Origin: Endotrypanum monterogeii
Taxonomy: Eukaryota > Euglenozoa > Kinetoplastea > Trypanosomatida > Trypanosomatidae
Length of the DNA: 37,475 nucleotides
Direction: 5' to 3'
NCBI GenBank assembly: GCA_000333855.2
Contig: CM007339.1
Coordinates: 466,127-503,601 of the forward strand
The notes beneath the pieces were generated by a model, which ran no database searches, was not told the DNA's origin, and saw only the letters and a list, made by a program, of their open reading frames with translations. The position numbers and the translations under genes are program-made. Shown piece by piece: positions 9,101 to 18,163 of this stretch (within the stretch, counting starts at the first letter, position 1; the number at the start of each line of letters is the position of its first letter).

Positions 9101-10915
9101 CGCGTGGACATTCCCGCTATTAGAGAAATACCCTTCGAAGATGCAAGCTCGAGAGAAGCGGCCCCGTGCTGTTGGGCAAGTCCAAAAAAAAAACAAGAAA
9201 CACCACGCCGAGAAGCTTCCGGGGCCCACGCAGGGACATCAGCACCCGCCACAGGCACACCTGTGATGGATCGAACTCCCACCGCTGCGAGACAGAGCGA
9301 CGGCGATCCGACGGGTGCGTCCCCAGACCCCCACCCGCCTCTTCCTCGCTGCCCACAACACCGAAAAGTGCAACCACCCTCTGGTGTTGCAAGTGGGATG
9401 GACATGGCCAACATCAAGTCGCCATCGCGACGCTGCACCTCGCCTGAACCCTCGTCTGTGTCCCCATCCTACGTGCGAGCCAGCACCGCTGGTGCCGACC
9501 TGCTTTCAGTCGAAGGGTTTTACGACCCGCTTGCGATGTCTGCACTTCCGCTGACAGGCACCAACGAAAGGTGGAGTGGCAGCCGAGGCGGTGGTACGAG
9601 CGGCTCGGCCCCCAATATTTCAGACGAGACAACGATACTCGCCCAGGAGAGGGTGTGCAGTAGTCGGATACTACCTATTCCACCCCCGATAACTTCACAC
9701 CTCAGCGAAAGACATCTCCCACACCGCGCAAACGACAAACCTGCTGAGAATCTCGGTGGTGTTGACACAGATGACCATGGGGCCCGCAGCAACGGCACAC
9801 TTGTCACCGCGATCTCTAGCGTGGCGGCGACAGGAACGTGGGTGTCTCCCAAAATGAGCGATCCCATCGGGGACGGCTTCCCACGCGGCCCGACAGCGGA
9901 CTGGGACGTTCCTGTGGAGGTTCTTTTCGTGCTGAGCGGTGGCGTGCGTGGGCTAGAGGTCGAAGCGCAAGATCGTGTGCGGTACGCGTGCCAACGCCGT
10001 GACGTCGAGGTGGACCAATGCAGCGAAGAATTTGAAAGCGTTGAAGCCCCTACACACCAACGAGGTATTCCCACTCGAGGTAGCATAGGCACCATCTCAT
10101 CTGAGCATACTCCACAGCCAGCGCACGTGCTCAGGCGGCACCGACAAGAAACCCGCACAAGTGCCGACAACCCCACAGTAGATTCTCCTAGCAGGGAGTC
10201 CAGTGGCTTTGACACTCCAACAGCTTCACAGATGACCCCATCAGGGATTTCATTGAGAATAACTTCCTCGTCGAGAAGGTCGCGGAGCGGCTCTCTATCC
10301 TCTTTATCAGAGCCAGAGAATGAGCACGACAACGAGTTAGGCATCAGTAGCGGGCTTCCGTACGCTTCCTGTGTGCCGCGCCGTAAACTCGGCATCACGA
10401 ACACAGCGTCACGGCCGCGCCACGGCAGCTATCGCAGTGGACTCCGTGGATCCATCGCCACGAGCGAGCAGCAGCAGCGCTGGATGCGTGATCTCTGGGG
10501 TCGCGGAGAAGAACATGAACTCCCTGTCTCATCAGCCACATGCCCGACTGTCGCTGCGTGGACTCATGCACCGACAGATCCTTTGCAGTGCAACAAGCCT
10601 CCGCAGCAAACAAGAAAACCGCTGGGGACCTCCACGATGCATTCCTCGAAATCCCTCCTCATTATTGGTGATGCAGTGACGTCGGCCCCCCGTCTGCTGA
10701 CTGCCTCCTCCATCACGGCAAACATGGCTGAAGGAGGAGTCGGCGACCACAACGCTGCAAACCCGACGCGGCTTCCTTTTCTATCGACTGAAAATGTTAG
10801 CGCTCACGAGTTTTCTGGCGCACCGGTGCTTCCCCACACCGAGGATGCTGAGGCGAGTACCTCCACAACAAAATGTTTCGCTATCGAAGAAGTTTGCCTG
10901 AGCGACACTGACTGA
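6104..10915 (+). CDS. Large low-complexity protein, 1603 aa, function unknown
   Basis: I do not recognise this protein. It begins MSRQQPFWFL, which is the first in-frame ATG, and most of it is polar, Ser/Thr/Pro/Arg-rich and probably disordered. More ordered-looking islands with hydrophobic alternation lie at about residues 816-862, 883-947 (a helical stretch with aromatic residues) and 1264-1315. A Ser/Arg-rich patch (SSRRSRSGSLSSLS) is near residue 1390 and the C terminus is acidic. No signal peptide, membrane segment or catalytic motif was seen. Continuous openness over 4.8 kb makes coding certain. The opposite strand also has open frames here (for example 9520-10404), but these are shadows. 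It could be a cytoskeletal or regulatory scaffold; this is inference from composition only. Confidence 0.85.
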   Translation: MSRQQPFWFLSFLSDEKNKRRGVQECSRSDSSDSCDQPAEVCYDHQWSLPLHDPAAHVTVVRRNDGQPPSFQPDVGDKQSWHSTAKQISTTFPTSSLDNGHKSSTDTFPVSTLASTVPTVTPSASPPSKSAVSNYVDADVVTMDHAVRVPSALLSAGRRTMFDILVDIAAQEREHRVRQAKGRESTHNKKNVCADKAVAEEAPSRDTTASARDITYQMLFLPGASAAAPAPPPIDGAVTTRASITDATAVKPLFPGEVKENLMSSVSTPNLRTLASSSRPPEPVKPDRRLRHLLPAHLRGDSSTLQGTDDDSHGRRRQTVEQSVSAQQQFQRVSHRSGAAGLDVSDISSVSSWSDEDNTENLNTRHLPPPNRKTQTTTDASAAAPPPNPQRSPPATCSTGLSGRVDKITKQIASMKHRHDACELVQSDRPQGEIKDSEKKWAQMEWVLTGVMRAAASPPTGKRRCVTDRHRDRSLHPGARETIPIPSSRRNRRHSTITGRPQADSAEDSSDTDDSVHRGRGGVDLCSELEDDVPRWARQHQATHERLEELQGRQRKRSSRFSPTFYDTHMSFIEKAAATDKARMQQALATTAPLHAFIGKPYFFCPSSTTTRTRNVSSHTSRWSADTDAVGSTSSCAGGRKLSTQSAPTADSMATGASRSLAGVWKEGKRLLQQRSSNATAVSVVEYLWQCFQAWKPYGLRLLRHLRSGTNIGEASASPVRDDAAEDVSDTVEHISCTSSDSQHDGKAVFMENVRVQRRKHGKKGATLRPPSQRSPVCTIAVDETGIMQARGTHIKGSLKTCAATSAETVGDCNEGIELQVKVHYMESAFNVVTVQGDITYASKSACARMGLEFPLPTVNRSSVHVSGGAEDSAAIPTSPLQGWTILVPEPALMEVPMILEEHLYLAPPYTVFREVRALLSSYNFTTDALLRQYAVEKEALQGERHRRTALNTRNLEDVAVTKAGAPSKMATVETRAAVNTVLGGHTLDSGCGDSSSDQRVDIPAIREIPFEDASSREAAPCCWASPKKKQETPRREASGAHAGTSAPATGTPVMDRTPTAARQSDGDPTGASPDPHPPLPRCPQHRKVQPPSGVASGMDMANIKSPSRRCTSPEPSSVSPSYVRASTAGADLLSVEGFYDPLAMSALPLTGTNERWSGSRGGGTSGSAPNISDETTILAQERVCSSRILPIPPPITSHLSERHLPHRANDKPAENLGGVDTDDHGARSNGTLVTAISSVAATGTWVSPKMSDPIGDGFPRGPTADWDVPVEVLFVLSGGVRGLEVEAQDRVRYACQRRDVEVDQCSEEFESVEAPTHQRGIPTRGSIGTISSEHTPQPAHVLRRHRQETRTSADNPTVDSPSRESSGFDTPTASQMTPSGISLRITSSSRRSRSGSLSSLSEPENEHDNELGISSGLPYASCVPRRKLGITNTASRPRHGSYRSGLRGSIATSEQQQRWMRDLWGRGEEHELPVSSATCPTVAAWTHAPTDPLQCNKPPQQTRKPLGTSTMHSSKSLLIIGDAVTSAPRLLTASSITANMAEGGVGDHNAANPTRLPFLSTENVSAHEFSGAPVLPHTEDAEASTSTTKCFAIEEVCLSDTD

Positions 10916-11334
10916 CGCAGCGGAAGGGCAACCAGAAAAAAGTGCGAGAGCCAATATACATATATATATATATATCCCCCCCCCCAAAAAAAAAAAAAAA
11001 TAGATGAAAAACCGAAGCATTCAGAGGGAGAGGGGGGAGCACTGGTGTGCAGAGGAGAGGTGTATTGGTTATTTTTCATTCCTTCCCCAGACGTCGATCC
11101 TTTTATACTGTGGGTGCATCTCTCCAGATGCATTACTTGCAATCGCCTGCTCTGTTGCCGCCACATTCACAGCGGGTGTTCACCCACCAACTCATTCTAT
11201 CCAGAAATCTAAGTACACACACACACACACGCACAGGCAAAATATGAGGGGAGTGTTGAACCCTCTATGCACAGGTGCCCTTAAAGAGATGCCGTGTGCA
11301 TTGGAACAAACTATATAAAAAATATATACGTTTA

Positions 11335-11338
<4 letters not shown>

Positions 11339-11373
<35 letters not shown>

Positions 11374-11389
11374 GTGTGTGTGTGTGTGT
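11339..11389. repeat. (TA)n-(TG)n compound microsatellite
   Basis: A TA tract (about 11339-11371) is followed by TC and then a TG tract (about 11372-11389), the same order as at 1063-1103. Confidence 0.9.
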
Positions 11390-11793
11390 ACTTTGGGGGG
11401 AGGATGTCGCATAGCGCACTCTATTTTGGAGCAAGAGGAGCGAGCCTCTCTTTTTCTTTTCCTTCTCCTACCATCGTCGGCCTGTTACGTCGGGCGAAGG
11501 AGGAGGTGATGGGGGAGGGCCATATATCATCAGCAGAGCGCTGCGCTGGCACACGTCTTCCTGGCGCGACTGATTAACTTCAGACATGTTACAAATGACC
11601 AAGCGGTACGCTCCATTTATTTTTCCGCGCCTCATCCTCCCTGTTTCTCGACAATGATATATATATTTTTTTTTTTTGGTGGTGGTGGGAGGGAGGGGAT
11701 TTGAGGAGCGGAGGCGCTCACCCCTCTTCATTCCAGTAGTCTCTCCGTGTGACACAGAAAGAGAAGGAGTGACAAAAAATATATATATATATA

Positions 11794-11817
11794 TTCCTTT
11801 TTTTCTTGACGGGGGAG
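11794..11817 (+). promoter_or_regulatory. Probable SL trans-splice acceptor for COX19
   Basis: A T-rich tract (TTCC then seven T, then CTTG) is followed by the first AG at 11816-11817. The resulting leader of about 31 nt contains no ATG. A second T tract near 11665-11677 is an alternative. Confidence 0.5.
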
Positions 11818-11848
11818 CTACCACCGCCAACGACAACTAAGGCGAACC

Positions 11849-12241
11849 ATGTCGAACGGGGTGACATCGAATAGCATGCGGGTGACGGCAAAGCCACCCG
11901 ACCTAGGCTCGTTTCCCCTAGATCACTACCGCGAGTGCAAGAAGGAGATTGAGAAGTATTATATATGCTTGAAGCAAAACGACTACATGACACCCATGTG
12001 CCGCGATCCCGTTCGAGAATACCTCGAATGCCGCATGGACCGTGGACTCATGAAGAAGACAGATGTGAAGAGCTTTGGAATCCCCGAAACTGAATTTGTT
12101 CCGACGAAGCAACATCGCGTGGACTTGAGAGAACAGTTCCTGCGGCAAAAAATGAACCAGGTGGGGGTGGTGGGGGTAGAAAACTATATGCGCGACGACC
12201 TGAGTGTGCCGGACGGGTACGAGAAGGGAAAAGGTCAGTGA
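11849..12241 (+). CDS. COX19: COX19, cytochrome c oxidase assembly factor
   Basis: A 130-aa protein with a twin CX9C (CHCH) fold: Cys30-x9-Cys40 and Cys51-x9-Cys61. The stretch before the first Cys (GSFPLDHYREC) and the segment EYLECRMDRGLM match the COX19 family signature closely. In yeast and animals COX19 is a soluble intermembrane-space protein, imported and oxidised by the MIA40 pathway, that helps copper delivery to cytochrome c oxidase. No presequence is expected and none is seen. The length is somewhat longer than yeast Cox19 owing to a C-terminal extension after the CHCH domain. The start is the first ATG after a nearby acceptor. The neighbours are unrelated, as is usual in trypanosomatid clusters. 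Family assignment is secure; the exact role in this organism is inferred. Confidence 0.93.
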   Translation: MSNGVTSNSMRVTAKPPDLGSFPLDHYRECKKEIEKYYICLKQNDYMTPMCRDPVREYLECRMDRGLMKKTDVKSFGIPETEFVPTKQHRVDLREQFLRQKMNQVGVVGVENYMRDDLSVPDGYEKGKGQ

Positions 12242-12980
12242 AAGAAATTGCACCACCTTCTTTTCCACAGACACACACAGACACAGACACACCAAAAAAA
12301 AAATAGGGTTTTGTTGTTGTTGTTGTTGTTTTTGTTTGAAAAGAGTCGGTGGGAACCTGAGCATTCAACACACCCGTCTTGCGCACGAAGCAAGAAATGA
12401 AGACTCACCGTCGTCTCTGGTCGACTCCCCCTCCGTTGTGGATTTATTCCCCCACCCGAACAAAAACCTTCTATGCACGCCTCTCGAACCTTTTTCACCA
12501 CGGTAGTCATTCAGCTACGCGTCGCTCATCTTTTTTTTTTCCTCCTATACTCTATTCCTCTCTCTTTGGGTGAGAAGCGGACGTCTTCGCTTCGCTGCAC
12601 TTTGAGACCCAACGCGGTGGATCTAATCATAAGTTGGTGTGTGTGTGTCTGGAGGGGCGTAGTTCTCACACGCATACCTTTGTATTGGCGGTGGTCTGTG
12701 GCGGTGTCCGACATATGAGTTCGTACCCAAAAAAACAAGTAAGGAAGACACAGAGATACATGGCGACAGATGTCGGCAGTCAGGTCCCTGGGTAACGCTG
12801 CATCGCTTTGATTTTATCCAATGAGCCTAATTCGGGTGTATCGTATCCAATCGTAACTATATGGTGACTAGTGACTCAGGTTGATACGTTTTTTTTTTTC
12901 TTTGAGGCAAAGACTGTGACCATGCAACTGAAGCTTCCATGGTTTGTCACGTGTGTCTACTGGTGCTTTGCATCCTGCGT

Positions 12981-13012
<32 letters not shown>

Positions 13013-13677
13013 TTTTAGATGTGTCGAGGAGGAGAGTGAGTCTAGAGCTCAACTTGGACGCTGTACGGAAATATATCCGTCGATGAAACAAAAATCTTTT
13101 GTACCTCTCTTACACCTCTTGTTGCTTTTGTTCCATGCCTCGGCACATGCTGTGTGTGTGGGAAAGGAGTGAAGGCCACCGCCACCATCATCTCCCTCCC
13201 CGCTCTCTCTCTCTCTCTGCAATCTGGTTCCCTCGGTAGTGTTTCGCTTATTCTCGATCACACACACACACACACTCCACATCACAGATATGAACTTAAC
13301 TCTGAATGTCGAGAGAAAATTAAAAAAAGCATACGTTAAGCATCACCAAAAAAATGCATCACGTGAGATCCTTTCGATGCCAAGACCCAACTTGATACAC
13401 CATAACGCAAGGTGTCACCGCGTCGTCATGAACCTGAATACATGTGCACCCTCGACCCACTTCTCGTGCACTGATCCGGCAACGCCGCAGCTTGCAGTCC
13501 TCCATTCCCCCTCCTTTTTTTTTCCCCCTCTCCTTACACGCACGCACGCCACCTTTATCTCATTTGATACGATAGATTCCTCACACGTCCCATCTGACAC
13601 GCGCCGGGGCGGGAGAAGCGAACGCGGGCACCAGAGCATCGGTGATCGGCCGCAGACGAGTCGGAAACAAATCAAAA
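12242..13677. other. Spacer between COX19 and the ARP2-like gene
   Basis: No gene is supported. It holds a (TTG)n run near 12309-12330, several T homopolymers, a TG tract near 12980-13006, CT and CA repeats near 13200-13275, and a strong C/T tract before the next gene. Open frames here have no coding-type composition. Confidence 0.6.
13505..13575 (+). promoter_or_regulatory. Probable SL trans-splice acceptor for the ARP2-like gene
   Basis: A strong C/T tract (about 13505-13534) is followed, without an intervening AG, by AG at 13574-13575. The leader of about 103 nt to 13678 contains no ATG. Confidence 0.5.
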
Positions 13678-15000
13678 ATGACAGCCTCGCCGATCGTGTT
13701 GGATAACGGAACGGGCACGGTGAGGTGCGGCTGCGCTGGCGTCTCTCCCCTGCCACTTCTCCGCTGCCCAACTGTTGTTGGCCGAGCGACTGGAAATACT
13801 GTCGGCCTGTGTGAAAGACAAAACATGCGGCCTTGCCGAGGAAGTCCCCATCACGCCGAGGTTCTCTGTGGGGACGATCTCGCAGCCGCAAGGGCTGTTG
13901 GCGGAGTAGAGCTCACATATCCTATGCGCAACGGTATTATTCAGAACATGGATGCAATGGAAGGGATTTGGGACTACGCCTTGTGTGAACGGCTGCCGAC
14001 GCTGATGAGGTCTTTATGCCAGGGCAAAGCTGGATGGAGGTATGAGGATGGCCTTGCATGGCTGCTGGACAGGCCCTTGCTGCTGTGCGAGCAGCCGAAC
14101 CTCTCTCTTCGACAGCGATGTCATTTGTTCGAGCTCTTCTTTGAGAAGTATTCCCTTCCAGCAATCCAGTCTGTGCACCAGGGCCTCCTGTCGCTCTTCA
14201 CGAACGGTGCCCAGTGTGGTGTCGTCGTCGAGTCTGGCGAAGGGCTCTCGCACTGCACGCCAATCTACGATGGATTCCTTCTGGCCACTGCTCAGCGTAG
14301 CACCGCCATGGCTGGCCGTGTTGTAACTGACCGTCTTGGGCAGTTGATACGACAGCAGCAAACCTCTCCCCCCTATCGGAGTTCGATGCAACAAAGGCCG
14401 GATCTGGCCCCACTGTCGTCTTCCCTTTGCTTCACCGATGACATGGATATACTCCGAGAGATGAAAGAACGTTACTGCTACGTAGCGAGCGATAAGGCGT
14501 GCTTGGGGAATCAGGTGGCGGGTGAGACGAGCGCAGCGCACTGCGAATGTGTGCTTCCAGATGGGATTACCTGCCGCCTGGGGCCGGAGCGACTCGCCGC
14601 GCCGGAAGTCATCTTCGACCCACGAGAGGTGGATAACGATTCGGACGGCATGGCCATGACGCTGTGGAAGTCGATCGAGGCAGCCGGCATTGATCTGAGG
14701 GCCTCCCTCTGCGAGAACATTTTTCTTTCAGGGGGCACAACACGACTACCGGGGTTTGCGGCCCGTCTCGAGAGGGAGATGAAATCTCTTTACTTGGCGG
14801 AGAAACTGAAGGGCAACGCTGCACGCATGGCGGGGTGCCCGGTCCGAGTGAAAGAACCTCAGTGGCGGCAACACGGGACGTACATGGGTGGCGCCATCCT
14901 GGCAGAGTTTTCCCACCATCAGTCAGAGAGGTGGGTATCACGGAGCGCCTACGAAGATGGCGGCACCTCTGCCATTATCGCACGCCATCATACAGGGTAA
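13678..15000 (+). CDS. ARP2: Actin-related protein, ARP2-like (divergent)
   Basis: A 440-aa actin-fold protein. The phosphate-1 loop is DNGTG (residues 9-13) followed by VRCGCAG. Also visible are YPMRNGII...WDYAL, the phosphate-2 loop VVESGEG (183-189), the adenosine-region motif LSGGTT (350-355), and a C-terminal block (SLYLAEKLKGN, then RVKEPQWRQHGTYMGGAILAEF) that fits ARP2 better than actin or ARP3. ARP2 is one of the two actin-like subunits of the ARP2/3 complex, which nucleates branched actin filaments. It is unusual in that the two Asp of the phosphate-2 loop of actin are both Glu here (185 and 188), the usual Trp after the NG motif is Met, and the RD of the AGRD motif is RV. There is extra sequence compared with the usual ~390 residues. 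The start is the first ATG after the acceptor. The ARP family is certain; the ARP2 subclass is likely. Confidence 0.85.
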   Translation: MTASPIVLDNGTGTVRCGCAGVSPLPLLRCPTVVGRATGNTVGLCERQNMRPCRGSPHHAEVLCGDDLAAARAVGGVELTYPMRNGIIQNMDAMEGIWDYALCERLPTLMRSLCQGKAGWRYEDGLAWLLDRPLLLCEQPNLSLRQRCHLFELFFEKYSLPAIQSVHQGLLSLFTNGAQCGVVVESGEGLSHCTPIYDGFLLATAQRSTAMAGRVVTDRLGQLIRQQQTSPPYRSSMQQRPDLAPLSSSLCFTDDMDILREMKERYCYVASDKACLGNQVAGETSAAHCECVLPDGITCRLGPERLAAPEVIFDPREVDNDSDGMAMTLWKSIEAAGIDLRASLCENIFLSGGTTRLPGFAARLEREMKSLYLAEKLKGNAARMAGCPVRVKEPQWRQHGTYMGGAILAEFSHHQSERWVSRSAYEDGGTSAIIARHHTG

Positions 15001-15769
15001 CCTGTGCAAGTGTAGCATTGTTATTATCATAAATATATATACGTATATATATATAGATATATATATATATATATACGCTTCTTTGTTTGTTTCTTGTTTT
15101 ACTGCTACGCGGCGACGCCTCTCCTCTGCGGGGCCCTTAGAAAACACGAAACAGTGGAGAAAATGTGGGACTCGGGAAAGACTTCATTGCGTGACGCCAA
15201 AACCGCTGTCTCAGCGAATCCTCTTCCTTCATCATCATCACCACCACTTCTCGGCCCAGGTTCGTGATTACTTGTTTGTGTCGAATAAGCACAAACGAGG
15301 AAAAAAAAAAACTCTTTTCCGAACTCGAGGGCCCTTAGCGTGTCTGTGGTGTAACCTTTTTCCCTCTCTTGCGATCTCCTTCGCGACACCTTGCGTCGTC
15401 TCCGTTGTACCTCAACTCTTTTTGTTTTGTTTTGTTTTTTATTTTACTGCTGTTCTCGGGCCAACTACCTCCTCACCTCACTCCCACCTCCAACACACAC
15501 ACACACGCACATAAACGCACACTGTCTGACTCCGGTACACGGACACAGAGATTGAGCACAAGCACGTACATGCATCTGAACACACCCAACCCATTCATCT
15601 AGACACATACGGATATACACTGGGCGTGTGTGTGTGTGTGTGTGTTTGTGCGATCACTTCTCGGTTCGCTCATTGCTGCAGAAGGAGTTGAGGGGAGGCC
15701 TATCATCATTATTCTTATTATTAACACCAGTGGCGGCAGCGGCAGCGGCAGCAGCGGCCTCAACCGAAG
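15001..15769. other. Spacer between the ARP2-like gene and FCF1
   Basis: No gene is seen. It contains a TA-rich tract (about 15033-15075) just after the ARP2 stop, T-rich pyrimidine runs near 15410-15455, CA repeats near 15492-15510, a TG tract near 15626-15644, and a (GGCAGC)n-like run immediately before the FCF1 start. Confidence 0.6.
15654..15681 (+). promoter_or_regulatory. Possible SL trans-splice acceptor for FCF1
   Basis: A C/T-rich stretch ends in GCAG at 15680-15681. No ATG follows before 15770. A second CAG at 15729-15730 is an alternative, but its tract is weaker. Confidence 0.4.
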
Positions 15770-16399
15770 ATGGGCAAAGTCAAGAAGCAGGCGAACCACG
15801 CCATTAAAAAGATTCTCATGAAGGAGAAAGCAATTTCCGTCAAGAAAAAACGTGAGGCAGAGAGCTACCACGAGAAACCCGATTTAAATGTGACAAAGCA
15901 GGCGACCAAGGACTACGCCGCAGTAATTTTTAGGAAATCACAAGTGACACAGGCCGCCCCAACGCACACCTCAAACTTTCTCTCCTACAACACCGCCCTC
16001 GGCCCACCATACCGCATCTGGCTCGACACCAACTTCATCAACTTCTCTATGCAGAACAAGATTGACATTGTGCAGGGGCTGATGGACTGCCTCCTCGCTA
16101 AGGTTATCCCGTGTATCTGCGATTGCGTCTTCGCAGAGCTAGAAAAGCTCGGGAAAAAGTTTCGCATCGCGCTGAAGCTCGCACGGGACAAGCGGTTTGA
16201 GCGCTTGACGTGTGATAGCAAGTATGCCGATGATTGCGTCGTGCGCACAGTAACACAGCACCCCATCTACATTGTGGCGACATGCGATCAGGAATTAAAG
16301 CGCCGCCTGCGCAAAGTGCCAGGTGTACCGATCATGTACATCGCGAAGCACCGCTACACAATCGAGCGCCTCCCGGAAGCGTACGGAGCCCCTGAGTAG
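15770..16399 (+). CDS. FCF1: FCF1/UTP24 PIN-domain rRNA-processing nuclease
   Basis: A 209-aa protein, close to the usual ~190-200 for the family. A Lys-rich N terminus (MGKVKKQANHAIKK) precedes a PIN domain at about residues 80-190. The acidic residues expected in the active site are present: Asp86 in LDTNFINFS, Glu123 in CDCVFAELEKLG, Asp154/Asp155 in YADDCVV, and Asp173 in VATCDQELKRRLRKVPG. The C terminus (VPIMYIAKHRYTIERLPEAYGAPE) is the family signature. FCF1/UTP24 acts in the nucleolar small-subunit processome, where it cleaves pre-rRNA at the early A-sites (A1/A2 in yeast). All catalytic residues seem intact, so it is probably active. The ATG is the only good start, directly in the family N-terminal signature. 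Confidence 0.96.
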   Translation: MGKVKKQANHAIKKILMKEKAISVKKKREAESYHEKPDLNVTKQATKDYAAVIFRKSQVTQAAPTHTSNFLSYNTALGPPYRIWLDTNFINFSMQNKIDIVQGLMDCLLAKVIPCICDCVFAELEKLGKKFRIALKLARDKRFERLTCDSKYADDCVVRTVTQHPIYIVATCDQELKRRLRKVPGVPIMYIAKHRYTIERLPEAYGAPE

Positions 16400-16873
16400 C
16401 GAAGAAAGGGAAGAAAAGGGAATTGAGAGGTGTTGCTCGAACGCCCTCTGTATAAATATATATATATATATATATATCATCCCCCTCCGTGTCGACGGCC
16501 AGTTGTGGAAGAATAAATGAAGAGAAGCAGGTAGGGAGAGAGTGAGAGTGGGAGGAAGTCTTTTAGCCCCTCAGTGTTGTCCTTCGACCTTCACCGATTT
16601 TTTCTTCGCTAAAAAAACGGTATGTTGTGTTTTCTGTTCTTTGTGTGTGTATGTGTGTCGTTTTGACTATCAACGTTTAAAAATAAAACTGCTTCAGCAG
16701 CACCCACCCCATCAGCTCACCCCTCTCCTCGGCACAAAAGCGATCGAGCGCCACTGTTCGTCATTGAAGAACTTCGATGCAGCGTACGCGTGTGAATCAA
16801 AAAAAGGGGGGCTGGCTGAGTACAGACGAGGCCGGCGATGACGATGAGGTTGTGTATTTTTTTTCATTATTAT

Positions 16874-16876
<3 letters not shown>

Positions 16877-16907
<31 letters not shown>
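16877..16907. repeat. (TA)n microsatellite
   Basis: A pure AT dinucleotide tract of about 31 bases in the FCF1 downstream spacer. A shorter one lies at 16457-16478. Confidence 0.9.
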
Positions 16908-16909
<2 letters not shown>

Positions 16910-17256
16910 CCCAGCATAAAGGGGGAGGTAAGTTGATCAGCGCAGTCAGGTGTGTCGGTTTGTGTGGTTCTCTCTCCCTAGCTGCTCTGCTGGTGTTGTC
17001 TAACAAAAAAAAAATACATGGTACACTCTTTCCGATTCAGCGGCAAAATAAATAAAGAAAAACTGCACGATCCTCCCAAGCCCTCCCTCCAGCCCAACCC
17101 ACCTCTTCCGGGTCGCGAGGGCAGAGAAGAAGGAGGGGAAAAAATATGTGAAGAACCCCACTTTCGCATTATCCTGGCGCTTCCTACCTCGATGATAGGG
17201 CTCATCGTTCGTGGCTCCTCCTGTGTAGGGTGCCTTATGTAGCTCTACCTTTGATT

Positions 17257-17304
17257 CATCTTCTTCTACCCACCTCCATACACCCACACACGCACCCACT
17301 GAAG
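17257..17304 (+). promoter_or_regulatory. Probable SL trans-splice acceptor for the 17321 gene
   Basis: A C/T-rich run (17257-17278), then CA-rich sequence, with the first AG at 17303-17304. The leader would be only about 16 nt, short but without any upstream ATG. Confidence 0.45.
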
Positions 17305-17320
17305 TGAGCTGCGGAGGGCA

Positions 17321-18163
17321 ATGCCTTGCATCTTGCGCCTCTGTAGCATCGGTCAGTGCTCTGGCCTAGTCACGCGATCCTCCTTGATCACGGCCACTTC
17401 GCTCAGAAACCCTGAGGCCACCCCCCTCCGTGTGGCCTACCGGAGAAAGAGTTATTCCTTCTTTATGAACCTAGACGATCCCGACGCCACACAGCGCTGC
17501 ATTGAAGAAAATTTGGATCGTCTCGCCACCGAGGAAAAAAAAGATACCGCAGCCTACCTGCACAGTCTCCTAAATCTGGTCCTGAGTCACTACCAGCGCG
17601 GCGACTTCATCAGCGCGCACGACCTGGCGCTCTACACCCATCAGAAGGCGCTGCTGCGCCACTCCAAGTCCTCGCTGATCTACTTCACGGCGACGACATG
17701 CGCCAAGTGCGCAGATGCACTGGCCAACGAATATGAGGCACACCTCCGTCGCAAGGATGAGCAAAGTCAGGTATCTGCTGTCCTGACACCGGCGCCATCT
17801 GTAGTGTTCAGTGCGAAGCGCGCCATCAAGAAATTGCGTGCCGATGCAGAGCGGTATCGCAGCATTGCCCATCGCGTATATCACCGCCCTGACATGGCGT
17901 TCATGCGGGGAGGCGGCGACTCGGGTGATGGAAGGTGGCGCTCTTCTTCACGAAACACTGAAGGCAGCGACACCCGCCACACATGGGCGGAAGACAGCAG
18001 CAACAACAGTGTTGACGAGGAATATATGCCGCACATGTACGGCCCTCGTTGGCAGGATCGACGGAGGCGGCCGGAGCACGCAGAAACGAAGCATTACTAC
18101 AAGCGGCAGTGCGGAATATCGCCGATATCAGGCGATGAAAACCGGTGGACTGTGCCCAAGTAA
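17321..18163 (+). CDS. Conserved-looking helical protein, probably mitochondrial, 280 aa
   Basis: I do not recognise a named family. The first ~48 residues (MPCILRLCSIGQCSGLVTRS onward) are rich in Arg, Ser, Leu and Thr and contain only one acidic residue, as in a mitochondrial presequence. A helical region at about residues 49-150 contains a motif resembling a TPR-type hairpin (YQRGDFISAHDLALYTHQKA followed by helices with Ala and Leu). A Lys/Arg-rich helix follows (KRAIKKLRADAERYR), then a polar, probably disordered tail with a basic patch (RWQDRRRRPEHAE). Met49 at 17465 is an alternative start that would remove the presequence; the upstream ATG is preferred because it lies directly after an acceptor AG. 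Matrix protein is an inference from the N terminus. Confidence 0.8.
   Translation: MPCILRLCSIGQCSGLVTRSSLITATSLRNPEATPLRVAYRRKSYSFFMNLDDPDATQRCIEENLDRLATEEKKDTAAYLHSLLNLVLSHYQRGDFISAHDLALYTHQKALLRHSKSSLIYFTATTCAKCADALANEYEAHLRRKDEQSQVSAVLTPAPSVVFSAKRAIKKLRADAERYRSIAHRVYHRPDMAFMRGGGDSGDGRWRSSSRNTEGSDTRHTWAEDSSNNSVDEEYMPHMYGPRWQDRRRRPEHAETKHYYKRQCGISPISGDENRWTVPK

Larger units (their letters stand above)
10916..11848. other. Spacer upstream of COX19
   Basis: No gene is seen. It contains a TA tract at about 10956-10976 followed by C10 and A-rich runs, a compound TA/TG microsatellite at 11339-11389, and T-rich runs near 11665 and 11798. Confidence 0.6.
16400..17320. other. Spacer between FCF1 and the 280-aa gene
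   Basis: No gene is seen. It holds TA tracts at about 16457-16478 and 16877-16907, T and A homopolymers, and a C/T-rich run before the next start. Confidence 0.6.

Noticed and set aside
8405..9229. 274-codon frame on the minus strand
   Set aside because: Shadow of the 1603-aa gene, as above; no recognised motif.
9520..10404. 294-codon frame on the minus strand
   Set aside because: It is fully antisense to a long coding region with GC-rich third positions, which produces open antisense frames by chance.
13239..13677. Open frame leading towards the ARP2-like start
   Set aside because: It lies in CA-rich and C/T-rich leader sequence with no coding composition and shares only the splice-acceptor region.
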